A stretch of 64,000 nucleotides of DNA, taken from contig NZ_BDCK01000001.1 of NCBI RefSeq assembly GCF_001613465.1, positions 1 through 64,000 of the forward strand, given 5' to 3'. The notes beneath the pieces were generated by a model. That model was not told the origin of the DNA and ran no database searches. It saw nothing but the letters and a program-made list of their open reading frames with translations. This document shows positions 8,431-18,015 of the stretch, one piece after another; position 1 is the first letter of the stretch; each line of letters opens with the position of its first letter. This DNA comes from Nocardia niwae NBRC 108934 = DSM 45340 (GTDB taxonomy: Bacteria > Actinomycetota > Actinomycetes > Mycobacteriales > Mycobacteriaceae). The translations under genes and the position numbers were made by a program.

Positions 8431-9837
8431 ATGGCCAAGACTTTCGTCGGCGCTCGGTTGCGTCAGCTGCGGACCGAACGCGGGCTGAGCCAGGTCGCGC
8501 TGGCCCAGCAGCTGGAGATCTCGGCGAGCTATCTCAACCAGATCGAGCACGACGTGCGCCCGCTCACCGTCCCGGTCCTGCTCAAGATCAGCGACGTGTT
8601 CGGCGTCGACACGACCTTCTTCTCCGCGCAGGACGACACCCGGCTCATCGCGGAACTGCAGGAAGTCGTGATGGACGAGGAGCTGGGCATCGAGGCCGAC
8701 GCCCAGGAGATCGCGGATATGGTCTCGGCGCACCCGAGCATGGCTCGCGCACTGGTCAACATGCACAACCGCTACCGCAACACCTCCGCCCAGCTGGCCG
8801 CGGCCACCGAGGACCGGTTCGCCGACGGCGCCGGCAGCGGCGCCATCAGCAAGCCGCACGAGGAAGTGCGCGACTACTTCTACCAGCGCCAGAACTACAT
8901 CCACGAGCTGGACACCGCCGCCGAGGACCTCACCGCCCGCATCCGTTTCCACGGCGGCGACGTGAACACCGAGATCGCCAGGATGCTGCGCGGCCACGAC
9001 GTCCGGATCACCGAGCGCATCGATCTCGGTGAGGGCGTGCTGCACCGCTACGATCCGCAGACCCGCAATCTGGAGATCGCGCCGCATCTGTCCGGCGGGC
9101 AGCGGACCTTCAAACTGGCCGCCGAGCTGGCCTACTTCGAGTGCGGCGAGCTGCTGGAGAAGTTGGTCGAGGAGGGCAACTTCGCGTCCGAGGACGCCCG
9201 CAAACTGGCGATGCTCGGGCTGGCCAACTACTTCGCCGCGGCGACGGTGCTGCCGTACACGCAGTTCCACGAGGTCGCCGAGGATTTCCGCTACGACATC
9301 GAACGGTTGTCGGCGTTCTTCACGCAGAGTTACGAGACCATCTGCCACCGGCTCTCCACGCTACAACGACCGTCGCTGCGCGGCGTACCGTTCTCGTTCG
9401 TGCGGGTCGACCGGGCGGGCAACATGTCCAAACGCCAGTCCGCCACCGGTTTCCACTTCTCCTCCAGCGGCGGGACGTGCCCGCTGTGGAATGTGTACGA
9501 GACCTTCGCCTACCCGGGCAAGATCATGACGCAGATCGCGCAGATGCCCGACGGCCGCAAATACCTTTGGGTGGCCCGCACGGTCGAACGCCGGGCTACC
9601 CGTTTCGGGCAGCCCAGCAAGACCTTCGCCATCGGCCTCGGCTGCGAGCTGCGGCACGCCGCCCGGGTGATCTACGCCGACGGCATCGATCTCGACGAAG
9701 TGCAGCCGACGCCGATCGGTGCGGGCTGCCGGGTCTGCGAACGCGCCAACTGCCCGCAGCGCGCGTTCCCCCCGCTGGGCAAGGTGCTCGACATCAGCGA
9801 ACACCGCAGCTCGGTTTCGCCGTACGTGCTGAAGTAG
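8431..9837 (+). CDS. ramB: RamB-type XRE/ScfR transcriptional regulator
   Basis: A 468-residue regulator highly similar to mycobacterial RamB (Rv0465c), which controls acetate and glyoxylate-shunt genes such as icl1. The order is helix-turn-helix (about residues 8-62, GLSQVALAQQLEISASYLNQIE), an IrrE-like peptidase-fold central region, and a C-terminal DUF2083 domain with a cysteine cluster GCRVCERANCPQRAF that resembles a metal or iron-sulfur site. The long conserved stretch around NMSKRQSATGFHFSSSGGTCPLWN is diagnostic of the family. No icl or acetate genes lie beside it, so it acts in trans. A strong bidirectional hairpin follows at 9989-10024. Confidence 0.95.
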   Translation: MAKTFVGARLRQLRTERGLSQVALAQQLEISASYLNQIEHDVRPLTVPVLLKISDVFGVDTTFFSAQDDTRLIAELQEVVMDEELGIEADAQEIADMVSAHPSMARALVNMHNRYRNTSAQLAAATEDRFADGAGSGAISKPHEEVRDYFYQRQNYIHELDTAAEDLTARIRFHGGDVNTEIARMLRGHDVRITERIDLGEGVLHRYDPQTRNLEIAPHLSGGQRTFKLAAELAYFECGELLEKLVEEGNFASEDARKLAMLGLANYFAAATVLPYTQFHEVAEDFRYDIERLSAFFTQSYETICHRLSTLQRPSLRGVPFSFVRVDRAGNMSKRQSATGFHFSSSGGTCPLWNVYETFAYPGKIMTQIAQMPDGRKYLWVARTVERRATRFGQPSKTFAIGLGCELRHAARVIYADGIDLDEVQPTPIGAGCRVCERANCPQRAFPPLGKVLDISEHRSSVSPYVLK

Positions 9838-9988
9838 CTTGTCGCCATGGCCGGGCGCGGGCAGCCGCGGTCGCGATGCTGCGCGAGGTGGCCCGGGAAT
9901 ACCACGGCGTGGAGATCGAGGTGGCCTGGGACGGCCGGGAACAATTGAGCGGCAAGGTGACTGCGGTGCGTAGCTGCTCCTGACATCC

Positions 9989-10024
9989 GTCCGGCCGGTC
10001 CCGCGTCAGCGAGACCGGCCGGAC
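9989..10024. terminator. bidirectional stem-loop terminator
   Basis: A perfect 12-bp stem (GTCCGGCCGGTC at 9989-10000 pairing with GACCGGCCGGAC at 10013-10024) and a 12-base loop. It lies between the convergent ramB and MFS genes, just before the MFS stop. There is no long T tract on either side, as is common in high-GC actinobacteria. Confidence 0.8.
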
Positions 10025-10031
10025 ATCATGG

Positions 10032-11258
10032 TCAGGCGGCTTGCGCCCGGCGTTGCATACGGAGACCGACCACCGTCATACCGAGCGCTGCGACGAGCAG
10101 CAGCGCCAGCGTCCAGGCCAGAGCCGCGAAGCCGTGCGGCGCGGCGGCGGCCGCGACCAGCGGGCCGATGGTCGCGCCCACATAGAAGCTGAACATCGCG
10201 ACCGACATGGCGGCGGCGCGGGATTCGCCGCCCAGTTCGCCCGCGCTCTGCAGCACGGCCGGTGCGATGATGCCCAGCCCGCCGACCAGAACGGCCAGCA
10301 GGACGGCCAGCACGAACGGGTGGGCGCCCTCGAAGGTCGCGATCACCATCGCGGTCGCGGCGATGAGCACGCCCAGCACGATCTGACCGTGCTTGGACAG
10401 CCTGGCGAGCGGCACTGCGAGCAGCGGAAGCGCGACCATCACCGGCAGCGCGCCCGCACGAAGCGCGAGCAGTTCACCCGAACCCCGGACCACCCCGGTC
10501 AGTTCCAGACCGGTGTACACCCCGACCATCACCGCCATGCTCATCGCGCCCGCGACAAGCATCGGCACCAGCGCCCGGATGCGCAGCACGGCGGGAATCG
10601 CGGCGTAGCTGTGCCGCAGCGGCTTGTCCCGTCCGGTGGGCGCGTCGGCCAGCAGCGCGGAACGCAAGACCCACGCGAGCACGGCGAAGGCGAGCGCGGA
10701 GGCGATGAAGACCGTGCGCCACGGGAACGCGCCGACCATCCACTGGGACACGATCTGGGCGACCACCGTTGCCGCGAGGAACGAGGTGGCCACCGACATG
10801 GTGGCCACGGCACGGTGCGCAGGCGCGATGCGCGTCGCCACGTAGGCCATGATCGCCGGGGGAATCGAGCCGACCGCCAGACCCTGGGCTACGCGCAGGC
10901 CGACGGCCAGCGGCGCACTGAACGCCAATCCGGTCAATAGTGTGACCACTGCCGCCACCAGCATCCCGGTGACCAGCACCCGGCGGTGACCGTAGCGATC
11001 CGACAGCGGGCCGAAGAGGACGAAGCCACCGGCGTATCCGAAGGCGAAGGCGCTGATGATCCAGGTCATCGCCGCCGAGCCGACGCCCCAGTCGGCCCGC
11101 ATGACGGTGAAAAGCGGGATGGGAACGTACATCTGGCCGGTGGCCAGCAGTGCTGCCAGAACGAAGAAGGGCAGGGTGCGCCCGGTGTGGGCACGCGACG
11201 ACGTGTCGCGGATGCGCGTCCGGGCCGGAGCCACGGACTGGAAGGTGGGCATTGCCAT
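10032..11258 (-). CDS. MFS drug/metabolite exporter
   Basis: A 408-residue, 12-helix major facilitator permease. The A-motif between helices 2 and 3 is present (GPLSDRYGHRRVLVTGM) and the overall pattern resembles DHA1/AraJ-type exporters. It diverges from the TetR gene at 11333 with a palindrome between them, the standard layout of an exporter and its repressor. The start at the ATG at 11258 is a guess, since no clear ribosome-binding site is seen; an ATG at 11252 is possible and the frame is open to 11294, which lies inside the operator. The substrate is unknown. Confidence 0.88.
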   Translation of the reverse strand: MAMPTFQSVAPARTRIRDTSSRAHTGRTLPFFVLAALLATGQMYVPIPLFTVMRADWGVGSAAMTWIISAFAFGYAGGFVLFGPLSDRYGHRRVLVTGMLVAAVVTLLTGLAFSAPLAVGLRVAQGLAVGSIPPAIMAYVATRIAPAHRAVATMSVATSFLAATVVAQIVSQWMVGAFPWRTVFIASALAFAVLAWVLRSALLADAPTGRDKPLRHSYAAIPAVLRIRALVPMLVAGAMSMAVMVGVYTGLELTGVVRGSGELLALRAGALPVMVALPLLAVPLARLSKHGQIVLGVLIAATAMVIATFEGAHPFVLAVLLAVLVGGLGIIAPAVLQSAGELGGESRAAAMSVAMFSFYVGATIGPLVAAAAAPHGFAALAWTLALLLVAALGMTVVGLRMQRRAQAA

Positions 11259-11292
11259 GGAACGAAGGTAGGCCCGGGGAGCTTGGATTGTC

Positions 11293-11308
11293 AACCAAAT
11301 AGTTGGTT
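11293..11308. promoter_or_regulatory. palindromic operator between MFS and TetR genes
   Basis: AACCAA-ATAG-TTGGTT, a perfect 6-bp inverted repeat with a 4-bp spacer in the short gap between the divergent MFS exporter and TetR gene. By position it is the likely TetR operator, controlling both promoters. Confidence 0.7.
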
Positions 11309-11332
11309 TAATGAAATGGTAAAGTGTCCGTC

Positions 11333-12178
11333 ATGACCGCCACCATGAAACGCAGTGACGCGACCAGGCAGGCCCTGTTGCGCGCCGCCCGCGACGAATT
11401 CGCGCAGCACGGGCTGGCCGGCGCGCGGGTCGACCGGATCGCGGAGGCGGCGGGCGTCAACAAGGAGCGCATCTACGGGCTGTTCGGCAGCAAGGACAAG
11501 CTGTTCGACGTCATCCTGATCGAGACGCTGCGCGAGTTCATCGAGGTGGTGCAGCCGCTGGCCGACACCGAACCCGGCGCGTATGTCGGCAAGTTGTACG
11601 ACTATCACCGGGACAATCCCCAGTTGCTGCGCCTGATGCTCTGGGAAGCACTGCATCGCGGCGCCGACGCGCACGACATCGACGGCTGGCGCGCCGCCCA
11701 CTATGTGCGCAAATTCGACCGCGCCCAAGAGCAGTTCGACGTGGGTTCCGCCGACGCGGGCCGCCTGCTGCTGGCCCTGTGCGGTCTGGCCAACTGGTCA
11801 CTGGCGGTGCCGCAGACCACCAAACTGCTGCTCGGCGAGGCCGCCGCGGAGGACAGGGACGCCACTCGGGCGTTCCTGATGGATTTCGCCAGAGCGGCGA
11901 TGCGCCGCGACGCCGCTCCCGATGAACGGGAAGCGCGCCTCCCGGAGGTCGAACTGGTCAATGACTTGACCACGAAGGGCGAGCCGTCCGGAGTCGACCG
12001 CGCCGCCCAGCGACTCCGCGACGCCCAAGCCGCCGCCGACGCCGCCCGCGAAGAACTCGGCACCGCCCTGCGCGCCGCCCACGCGGCAGGCGCGAGTGCC
12101 AACCACCTGGCCCGCCAGGTCTCAGGCACCCTATCCCGTCCGGTAGTGCTCAAACTTCTATCCCAGCCGGGGACCTGA
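11333..12178 (+). CDS. TetR-family repressor with C-terminal helical/HTH extension
   Basis: A 281-residue regulator. The TetR DNA-binding domain covers about residues 8-56 (AGVNKERIYGLFGSKDKLFD) and a ligand-binding domain follows to about 190. Most TetR proteins stop near 200; this one continues with a charged, alanine-rich coiled-coil-like helix and then an AAHAAGASANHLARQVSG segment that resembles a second small helix-turn-helix. It diverges from an MFS exporter and probably represses it through the palindrome at 11293-11308. Start options are GTG 11324, ATG 11333 and ATG 11345; none has a strong ribosome-binding site. Confidence 0.85.
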   Translation: MTATMKRSDATRQALLRAARDEFAQHGLAGARVDRIAEAAGVNKERIYGLFGSKDKLFDVILIETLREFIEVVQPLADTEPGAYVGKLYDYHRDNPQLLRLMLWEALHRGADAHDIDGWRAAHYVRKFDRAQEQFDVGSADAGRLLLALCGLANWSLAVPQTTKLLLGEAAAEDRDATRAFLMDFARAAMRRDAAPDEREARLPEVELVNDLTTKGEPSGVDRAAQRLRDAQAAADAAREELGTALRAAHAAGASANHLARQVSGTLSRPVVLKLLSQPGT

Positions 12179-12320
12179 CGACCGCCCACCATCCCGCTGC
12201 GATCGCTCCCACCCGCCGAACCACAGCCCGTGGTGCGCGAAGTTCGGTCCGGCCCCAGCGCCCACCTGCTGTCCACCACGCCGCGATCGACATCACCCGC
12301 CCCATGCCATGGCCCGGCAG

Positions 12321-14150
12321 TCAGAACGCAGCCTCGTCCAAGTTCATGATGTCGTTGTCGAGCGCGGCGATGATCCCGCGAACCGCGGTCAGGGTGGGCA
12401 GCACGTTCTTGGCGAAGAAGCCGGCGACGGCGACCTTTCCGGCGTAGAAGGCGCGATCCTTCTCCGAGGCGTCGGCGGCCAGGGCGGCGGCCGCGATCTC
12501 CGCCTGTACCAGCAGCCGCCAGCCGATGAGCAGGTCGCCGACCGCGAGCAGGAAGCGCACCGAACCCAGGCCGACCTTGTACAGTTCGGCGGGCTCCTGC
12601 TGGGCGGCCATCAGGTAACCGGTGAGCGTGGCGGCCATCGCCTGCACGTCCTCCGCGGCCGTGCGCAGCAATTCGCGCTCGGCGCCGAACCGGCCGGTCT
12701 TCGCGTCCAGGAACGCCGCGATCCGCGCGTTGAGGTGGCCGAGCGCCACGCCCTGATCGCGAATGATCTTGCGGAAGAAGAAGTCCTGCGCCTGGATGGC
12801 GGTGGTGCCCTCGTAGAGCGAGTCGATCTTCGCGTCCCGGATGTACTGCTCGATCGGGTAGTCCTGCAGATAGCCGGAACCGCCCAGGGTCTGCAACGAC
12901 TCGGTCAGGTACTGGTAGGCCCGCTCGGAGCCCACGCCCTTGACGATCGGCAGCAGCAGGTCGTCCACCCGGTGCGCCAGCTCCGGGTCGGCGCCCGAGA
13001 CGAGTTGCGCCACATCAGCGTTCTGATGTGCGGCAGTGTAGAGGTAGACCGCGCGCAGGCCTTCCGCGTACGCCTTCTGCATGGCCAGCGAACGACGCAC
13101 GTCCGGATGCCGAACGATGGTCACGCGCGGCGCGGCCTTGTCGGTCATCTTGGTCAGATCCGCGCCCTGCACCCGTTCCTTGGCGAAATCGAGCGCGTTG
13201 AGGTAACCGGTCGACAAGGTGCCGGAGGATTTGACGCCGACCATCATGCGGGCGTTCTCGATCACCTGGAACATCTGCGCGATGCCGTTGTGCACCTCGC
13301 CGACCAGCCAGCCCTTGGCCGGGGTGCCGTGGCCGCCGAACGTCAGCTCGCAGGTGGGCGAGGACTTCAGGCCCATCTTGTGCTCGACCCCGGTGACGTA
13401 CACGCCGTTGCGCTCGCCGAGTTCCAAGGTCTCGTGGTCGAACAGGAACTTCGGCACGTAGAACAGCGACAGCCCCTTGGTGCCCGGTCCGGCGCCCTCC
13501 GGCCGGGCCAGCACCAGATGGAAGACGTTCTCCGCGGTGTCCCCGACCTCCGCGCCGGAGATGAACCGCTTGACGCCCTCGATATGCCAGGAGCCGTCCT
13601 CCTGGCGGATCGCCTTGGTGCGGCCCGCGCCCACGTCGGAACCGGCGTCGGGCTCGGTGAGCACCATGGTGCCCTGCCAGCCCTTGTCGAAGCCGAGCGT
13701 GGCCCAATGCCGCTGCTGCTCGGTGCCCACGTTGTACAGCACGGCCGCCATGACCGGGCCCATGTTGAAGAACGACGCCGACGGATTGGCGCAGGTGAGC
13801 ATCTCGGCGACCGCCCAGACCAGCGCCGCCGGCGCCGGGGTCCCGCCCATGCCCTCCGGCATGCCGAGCCTGCTCCAGCCCGCCTCGCGCACCGCGGCGA
13901 CGGTCTTGCGCAGCGGCTCCGGAACGGCGATCGAGAAGGTGGCCGCGTCGTAGGCGACCGGATCGCGGTCGGCCGCGGCGAAGGAGTCCGCCACCGGCCC
14001 CTCGGCGAGCCGCTGGACCTCCGCCAAGATCTCCCGGACGGTGTCGGAATCGAGGTCTCCGTAGGCGCCGGTGTCGAGGAGCTTGTCCAGTTCGAGTACC
14101 TCGAACAGGTTGAATTCGATATCCCGCAGGTTCGCCTTGTAGTGGCCCAC
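12321..14150 (-). CDS. fadE5: acyl-CoA dehydrogenase FadE5
   Basis: A 609-residue acyl-CoA dehydrogenase, near full-length similar to mycobacterial FadE5 (Rv0244c), the broad-range enzyme that introduces the first double bond in beta-oxidation using FAD. It shows the N-terminal helical extension specific to this long subgroup, the FAD-binding [14 protein letters not shown] segment, the [30 protein letters not shown] region with the catalytic glutamate, and the conserved tail [12 protein letters not shown]. The GTG at 14150 is set by a GAGGAGG site and by alignment to the family start ([17 protein letters not shown]). It diverges from the urt operon. Confidence 0.95.
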   Translation of the reverse strand: MGHYKANLRDIEFNLFEVLELDKLLDTGAYGDLDSDTVREILAEVQRLAEGPVADSFAAADRDPVAYDAATFSIAVPEPLRKTVAAVREAGWSRLGMPEGMGGTPAPAALVWAVAEMLTCANPSASFFNMGPVMAAVLYNVGTEQQRHWATLGFDKGWQGTMVLTEPDAGSDVGAGRTKAIRQEDGSWHIEGVKRFISGAEVGDTAENVFHLVLARPEGAGPGTKGLSLFYVPKFLFDHETLELGERNGVYVTGVEHKMGLKSSPTCELTFGGHGTPAKGWLVGEVHNGIAQMFQVIENARMMVGVKSSGTLSTGYLNALDFAKERVQGADLTKMTDKAAPRVTIVRHPDVRRSLAMQKAYAEGLRAVYLYTAAHQNADVAQLVSGADPELAHRVDDLLLPIVKGVGSERAYQYLTESLQTLGGSGYLQDYPIEQYIRDAKIDSLYEGTTAIQAQDFFFRKIIRDQGVALGHLNARIAAFLDAKTGRFGAERELLRTAAEDVQAMAATLTGYLMAAQQEPAELYKVGLGSVRFLLAVGDLLIGWRLLVQAEIAAAALAADASEKDRAFYAGKVAVAGFFAKNVLPTLTAVRGIIAALDNDIMNLDEAAF

Positions 14151-14326
14151 CTTGTCCTCCTCGACTCGGTCCGCGGTTCGCCGCCGCGGCATGTGGGACG
14201 GTTCAGACGTCGTACGAGTCGAAGCGTGCCGCATCGCGGCGACGCTACGCAACCGTAGCCAGATCCACCCTGGCCAGCGCGTTTGCCAGAACCTCACAAC
14301 CGTTCACCGCACGTTTACGGAAAACG

Positions 14327-14342
14327 TTCACACGAGTGAAAC
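14327..14342 (+). promoter_or_regulatory. possible GlnR-type nitrogen-control box
   Basis: TTCAC, six bases, then GAAAC. This fits the actinobacterial GlnR pattern (gTnAC-n6-GaAAC) at all but one defined position. Urea uptake operons are typical GlnR targets, which supports the call, but the site is short and the flanking repeats are irregular. Confidence 0.4.
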
Positions 14343-14411
14343 AGACGAAACGGACTTGTCATCGAGAGATATTCCGGCGCAACAACTCCTGTCTACCGTT
14401 CGCATCACGAA

Positions 14412-14443
14412 TACAGCCGTTGTATACAGCCCCGTCTACAGCC
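14412..14443 (+). repeat. three TACAGCC direct repeats upstream of urtA
   Basis: TACAGCC occurs at 14412, 14425 and 14437, so the spacing is 13 and 12 bases, a little over one helical turn. The array sits about 85-115 bases before the urtA start, where an activator or repressor array would be expected. No known factor is assigned. Confidence 0.5.
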
Positions 14444-14525
14444 GTGACCGGGGCGAAGACGGCGGTGTTCGACGCGGCGCCTTGCCGACGCCGCCGCAAC
14501 ACCTGATGAGGAGAGGGTTCGCCCC

Positions 14526-15800
14526 ATGCCAGATTTCCGTGCCACCCGTCGCTCCCCGCGTTTGGCGCGAGCGATGGCGGTGCCCACCGCGATCGCGCTC
14601 GCCGGCCTGTTGCTGACCGCCTGCGGCGCCAAGGACGACGCCTCGACCACCGGCTCGGGCGCCGCGTCCTGCGTCGACACGTCGAAGGACACGATCAAGG
14701 TCGGTTCGCTGCACTCGCTGTCCGGCACGATGGCGATCTCCGAGGTCACCGTCGCCAACTCCACCAAGCTGGCCGTCGACCAGATCAACGCCGCGGGCGG
14801 CGTGCTCGGCAAGAAGATCGATCTGGTGCTCGAGGACGGCGCCTCGGACCCGAAAACCTTCGCGGAGAAGGCCGAGAAGCTGATCAGCGCCGACTGCGTG
14901 GCCGCGGTGTTCGGCGGCTGGACCTCGTCGAGCCGCAAGGCGATGAAGCCGAAGTTCGAGAGCCTGAATTCGCTGCTCTACTACCCGGTGCAGTACGAGG
15001 GCCTGGAGGACAGCAAGAACATCTTCTACACCGGCGCGACCACCAACCAGCAGATCGTCCCGGCGCTGGCCTACCTGAAGCAGAAGGGCATCACCTCCCT
15101 CTACCTGGTCGGCAGCGACTACGTCTTCCCGCAGACCGCCAATCGCGAGATCAAGGCGTACGCCGCCGCCAACGGCATCGAGATCAAGGGAGAGGACTAC
15201 ACCCCACTCGGCTCCACCGACTTCTCCACCATCGTGAACAAGGTCCGCACGGCCAAGGCGGGCGCGGTGTTCAACACCTTGAACGGCGACTCCAACGTGG
15301 CGTTCTTCCGCGAGTACAGCAACGCGGGCCTGAAGGCCGCCGAGATGCCGGTGGTCTCGGTGTCCATCGCCGAGGAAGAGGTCGCGGGCATCGGCGCCCA
15401 GCACATCGCCGGGCAGCTCACCGCCTGGAACTACTACCAGACCGTCGACACCCCGGTGAACAAGAAGTTCGTCGCCGACTACAAGGCCGCCTTCGGCGCC
15501 GACAAGCCGACCTCGGACCCGATGGAAGCCGCCTACGCGTCGGTCTACCTGTGGAAGAACACCGTCGAAAAGGCCAAATCGTTCAAGGTGGAGGACATCC
15601 AGGCCGCCGCCGACGGCGTCAGCTTCGAAGCACCCGAGGGCCTGGTCACCATCGACGGCGCCAACCATCACATCACCAAGACCGCTCGCATCGGCGAGAT
15701 CCGTCCCGACGGACTGATCTACACCGTCTGGGACTCCGGCAAGGCCGTGACGCCGGACCCCTACCTGAAGTCCTACGACTGGGCCAAGGGCCTGAAGTAG
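14526..15800 (+). CDS. urtA: urea/amide ABC transporter substrate-binding lipoprotein UrtA
   Basis: A 424-residue periplasmic-binding protein of the HAAT family, subgroup UrtA. A signal peptide ends in the lipobox L-L-T-A-C (Cys at about residue 36), so it is a lipoprotein anchored to the membrane. The mature part has the UrtA hallmarks [31 protein letters not shown] and [12 protein letters not shown]. It captures urea or short amides for the UrtBC permease. It is first in the urt operon, and a strong hairpin (15829-15864) separates it from urtB, which would favour higher expression of the binding protein. Confidence 0.94.
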   Translation: MPDFRATRRSPRLARAMAVPTAIALAGLLLTACGAKDDASTTGSGAASCVDTSKDTIKVGSLHSLSGTMAISEVTVANSTKLAVDQINAAGGVLGKKIDLVLEDGASDPKTFAEKAEKLISADCVAAVFGGWTSSSRKAMKPKFESLNSLLYYPVQYEGLEDSKNIFYTGATTNQQIVPALAYLKQKGITSLYLVGSDYVFPQTANREIKAYAAANGIEIKGEDYTPLGSTDFSTIVNKVRTAKAGAVFNTLNGDSNVAFFREYSNAGLKAAEMPVVSVSIAEEEVAGIGAQHIAGQLTAWNYYQTVDTPVNKKFVADYKAAFGADKPTSDPMEAAYASVYLWKNTVEKAKSFKVEDIQAAADGVSFEAPEGLVTIDGANHHITKTARIGEIRPDGLIYTVWDSGKAVTPDPYLKSYDWAKGLK

Positions 15801-15828
15801 TCCGCGGCTGTCCGCGGCCCAGCTACCG

Positions 15829-15864
15829 GTGACCGCCGAGCGACCCGGTCGTCTCGGCGGTCAC
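15829..15864 (+). terminator. intra-operon stem-loop between urtA and urtB
   Basis: A perfect 12-bp stem (GTGACCGCCGAG with CTCGGCGGTCAC) around a 12-base loop that can itself pair further (CGACC/GGTCG). There is no T tract. It probably stabilises the urtA message 3' end or attenuates transcription into urtBCDE. Confidence 0.65.
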
Positions 15865-15991
15865 GCGGAGCGTAATGAGGGGGGCCGCGGGCAGCATCGG
15901 ACAGGCGGAAACATCGTCAGGCAACACGGGCACCCCGGGGCCCCGAACACGCCGCGCGAAGGCGCGGCAAATCCAACACAGGAGCCTCCCC

Positions 15992-16876
15992 ATGGATGTT
16001 GTGATCGGACAGCTCTTCACCGGGCTGAGTCTGGGATCTATCCTCTTGCTCGCCGCACTCGGCCTGTCCCTGACCTTCGGGCAGATGGGCGTGATCAACA
16101 TGGCGCACGGCGAGTTCATCATGGCCGGCTGTTACACGACCTACGTTGTGCAGAAGGTCATCTCGTCGGCGGGCGTCTCGCTCGTCGTGTCACTGCTGAT
16201 CGGCTTCCTCGTCGGCGGCGTGCTCGGCGCCGCGTTGGAGATGGGCCTGATCCGCTGGATGTACGACCGGCCGTTGGACACCCTGCTGGTCACCTTCGGT
16301 GTCGGGCTGGTGCTGCAACAGCTGGCGCGCGACATCTTCGGCGCGCCCGCCAAGAACGTCGTCGCGCCGGAGTGGCTCAGCGGGGGCGTCACGATCCTGG
16401 GCGCGGTGGTGCCGAAGACGCGCATCTTCATCCTCGTCCTGGCGGTGGTCGCGGTGACCGCGCTGGCCGCCGTCCTCAAGGCGACGCCGCTTGGCCGCCG
16501 GATTCGCGCGGTGGTGCAGAATCGCGGCCTGGCCGAAACCTCGGGCGTGTCCAGCCGTTTCACCGATATCAGCACGTTCTTCGTCGGTTCGGGTCTGGCG
16601 GGCGTGGCCGGTGTCGCGCTCACCCTGATCGGCTCGACCAGCCCGACCATCGGTCAGAGCTACCTGATCGATGCGTTCCTGGTGGTGGTGATCGGCGGGC
16701 TGGGCCAGATCAAAGGCACGGTGATCGCGGCATTCGCGCTGGGCCTGCTCAATTCCTACATCGAGTACTCGACCACCGCGTCCATCGCGAAGGTCATCGT
16801 CTTCGTCGCCATCGTGATCTTCCTGCAGGTTCGCCCGCAGGGCCTGTTCACCGTCCGGACAAGGAGCCTCGCATGA
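15992..16876 (+). CDS. urtB: urea ABC transporter permease UrtB
   Basis: A 294-residue LivH-type inner membrane permease with about eight helices and the branched-chain/amide permease signature LTFGQMGVINMAHGEFIMAG near residues 25-45. The EAA-like cytoplasmic loop GRRIRAVVQNRGLAETSGV contacts the ATPases. The start at the ATG at 15992 has an AGGAG site ten bases upstream; the open frame extends to 15875 through the hairpin region and is discarded. Its stop overlaps the urtC start (ATGA). Confidence 0.93.
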   Translation: MDVVIGQLFTGLSLGSILLLAALGLSLTFGQMGVINMAHGEFIMAGCYTTYVVQKVISSAGVSLVVSLLIGFLVGGVLGAALEMGLIRWMYDRPLDTLLVTFGVGLVLQQLARDIFGAPAKNVVAPEWLSGGVTILGAVVPKTRIFILVLAVVAVTALAAVLKATPLGRRIRAVVQNRGLAETSGVSSRFTDISTFFVGSGLAGVAGVALTLIGSTSPTIGQSYLIDAFLVVVIGGLGQIKGTVIAAFALGLLNSYIEYSTTASIAKVIVFVAIVIFLQVRPQGLFTVRTRSLA

Positions 16877-18015
16877 CCACGCTCGCCCAGCGGTGGCGCG
16901 CGCACTCCACGCTGAGCGCGCTCGCCGGATTCGCCGTCGCCGCCGTCCTGTTGTTCGCGGTCGCGCCTGCCGTGCTCAGCGATTTCCGGCTCAACCTGCT
17001 TGCGAAGTTCCTGTGCTTCGCGATCGTCGCCGTCGGCATCGGATTGGCCTGGGGCCGAGGCGGAATGCTCACCCTGGGTCAAGGGGTGTTCTTCGGCATC
17101 GGCGCCTACATCATGGCCATGCACCTGCAGATGGCCGACGCCGCCCGGCTGGGCAACGACGTGCCGGAGTTCATGGAGATCGCGGGCATTCGCGAGTTGC
17201 CGTCGTTCTGGCAGCCGTTCGCGTCGGCTCCGGTCGCGCTGCTCGGCATCCTCGTGCTGCCCGCGCTGGTCGCCGCGGCGCTCGGCTACGGCGTCTTCAA
17301 GCGCCGCGTGAAGGGCGCCTATTTCGCCATCCTCAGTCAGGCGCTGGCCGCTGCGCTGGCCATCCTGCTGACCGGTCAGCAGGCCATCGGCGGCTTCACC
17401 GGATTGTCGGATTTCCGCGCATTCTTCGGCTTCAAGCTGTCCGACCCGGTCAACCGGCGCATGCTGTTCTTCTTCGCCGCGGCCACGCTGCTGGTGGTGG
17501 TCGCGCTGGTGCGACAGCTGATGCACAGCCGCTACGGCGAGTTGCTCGTCGCGGTGCGCGACCAAGAGGAGCGGGTGCGCTTCCTCGGATACGACCCGGC
17601 GAACGTCAAGATCGTGGCCTACGTGGTCGCCGCGATCTTCGCGGGCATCGCCGGCGCGCTGTTCACTCCGATCGTCGGCATCATCTCCCCCGCGGACATC
17701 GGCGTGGTCCCCTCCATCGCGTTCTTGATCGGCGTCGCGATCGGCGGACGCACCACGCTGCTCGGGCCGGTGCTCGGCGCGATCGGCGTGGCGTGGGCGC
17801 AGACGGCGCTGTCGGAGGAGTTCCCCTCGGGATGGACGTATCTGCAGGGCGTGCTGTTCATCGTGGTGGTCGGGTTCGTCCCGGCCGGCCTCGCCGGACT
17901 CTGGCCTTTGCTGAAGGGTCTGCTGGACAACCGGTTCCGGCGAACCGCGCCGACCGCGACGGTGGTGGTCGAAAAGCTGCCCGAACCCGCGACGGAGAAG
18001 GTGGAATCGCGATGA
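16873..18015 (+). CDS. urtC: urea ABC transporter permease UrtC
   Basis: A 380-residue LivM-type permease with about ten helices. It carries the GMLTLGQGVFFGIGAYIMAMHLQM segment typical of UrtC, and the cytoplasmic loop LLVAVRDQEERVRFLGYDPANVKI for ATPase contact. It pairs with UrtB as the membrane channel. The ATG lies in a four-base overlap with urtB and its own stop overlaps urtD, so the three are translationally coupled. Confidence 0.94.
   Translation: MTTLAQRWRAHSTLSALAGFAVAAVLLFAVAPAVLSDFRLNLLAKFLCFAIVAVGIGLAWGRGGMLTLGQGVFFGIGAYIMAMHLQMADAARLGNDVPEFMEIAGIRELPSFWQPFASAPVALLGILVLPALVAAALGYGVFKRRVKGAYFAILSQALAAALAILLTGQQAIGGFTGLSDFRAFFGFKLSDPVNRRMLFFFAAATLLVVVALVRQLMHSRYGELLVAVRDQEERVRFLGYDPANVKIVAYVVAAIFAGIAGALFTPIVGIISPADIGVVPSIAFLIGVAIGGRTTLLGPVLGAIGVAWAQTALSEEFPSGWTYLQGVLFIVVVGFVPAGLAGLWPLLKGLLDNRFRRTAPTATVVVEKLPEPATEKVESR

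Larger units (their letters stand above)
14151..14525. promoter_or_regulatory. 375-bp divergent control region of fadE5 and urtA
   Basis: No gene is seen here; the stretch is more AT-rich than its surroundings. It must hold the promoters of fadE5 (leftwards) and the urt operon (rightwards). Within it are TTCAC-N6-GAAAC at 14327-14342, which resembles a GlnR half-box pair, and three TACAGCC repeats at 14412-14443. The urtA ribosome-binding site is the GAGGAGAGGG just before 14520. Confidence 0.6.

Noticed and set aside
6826..9348. An 840-codon open frame on the minus strand spanning ligB and ramB
   Set aside because: Only the part from 8337 downstream matches LigB; the rest is antisense to the strongly conserved ramB and is a by-product of high GC.
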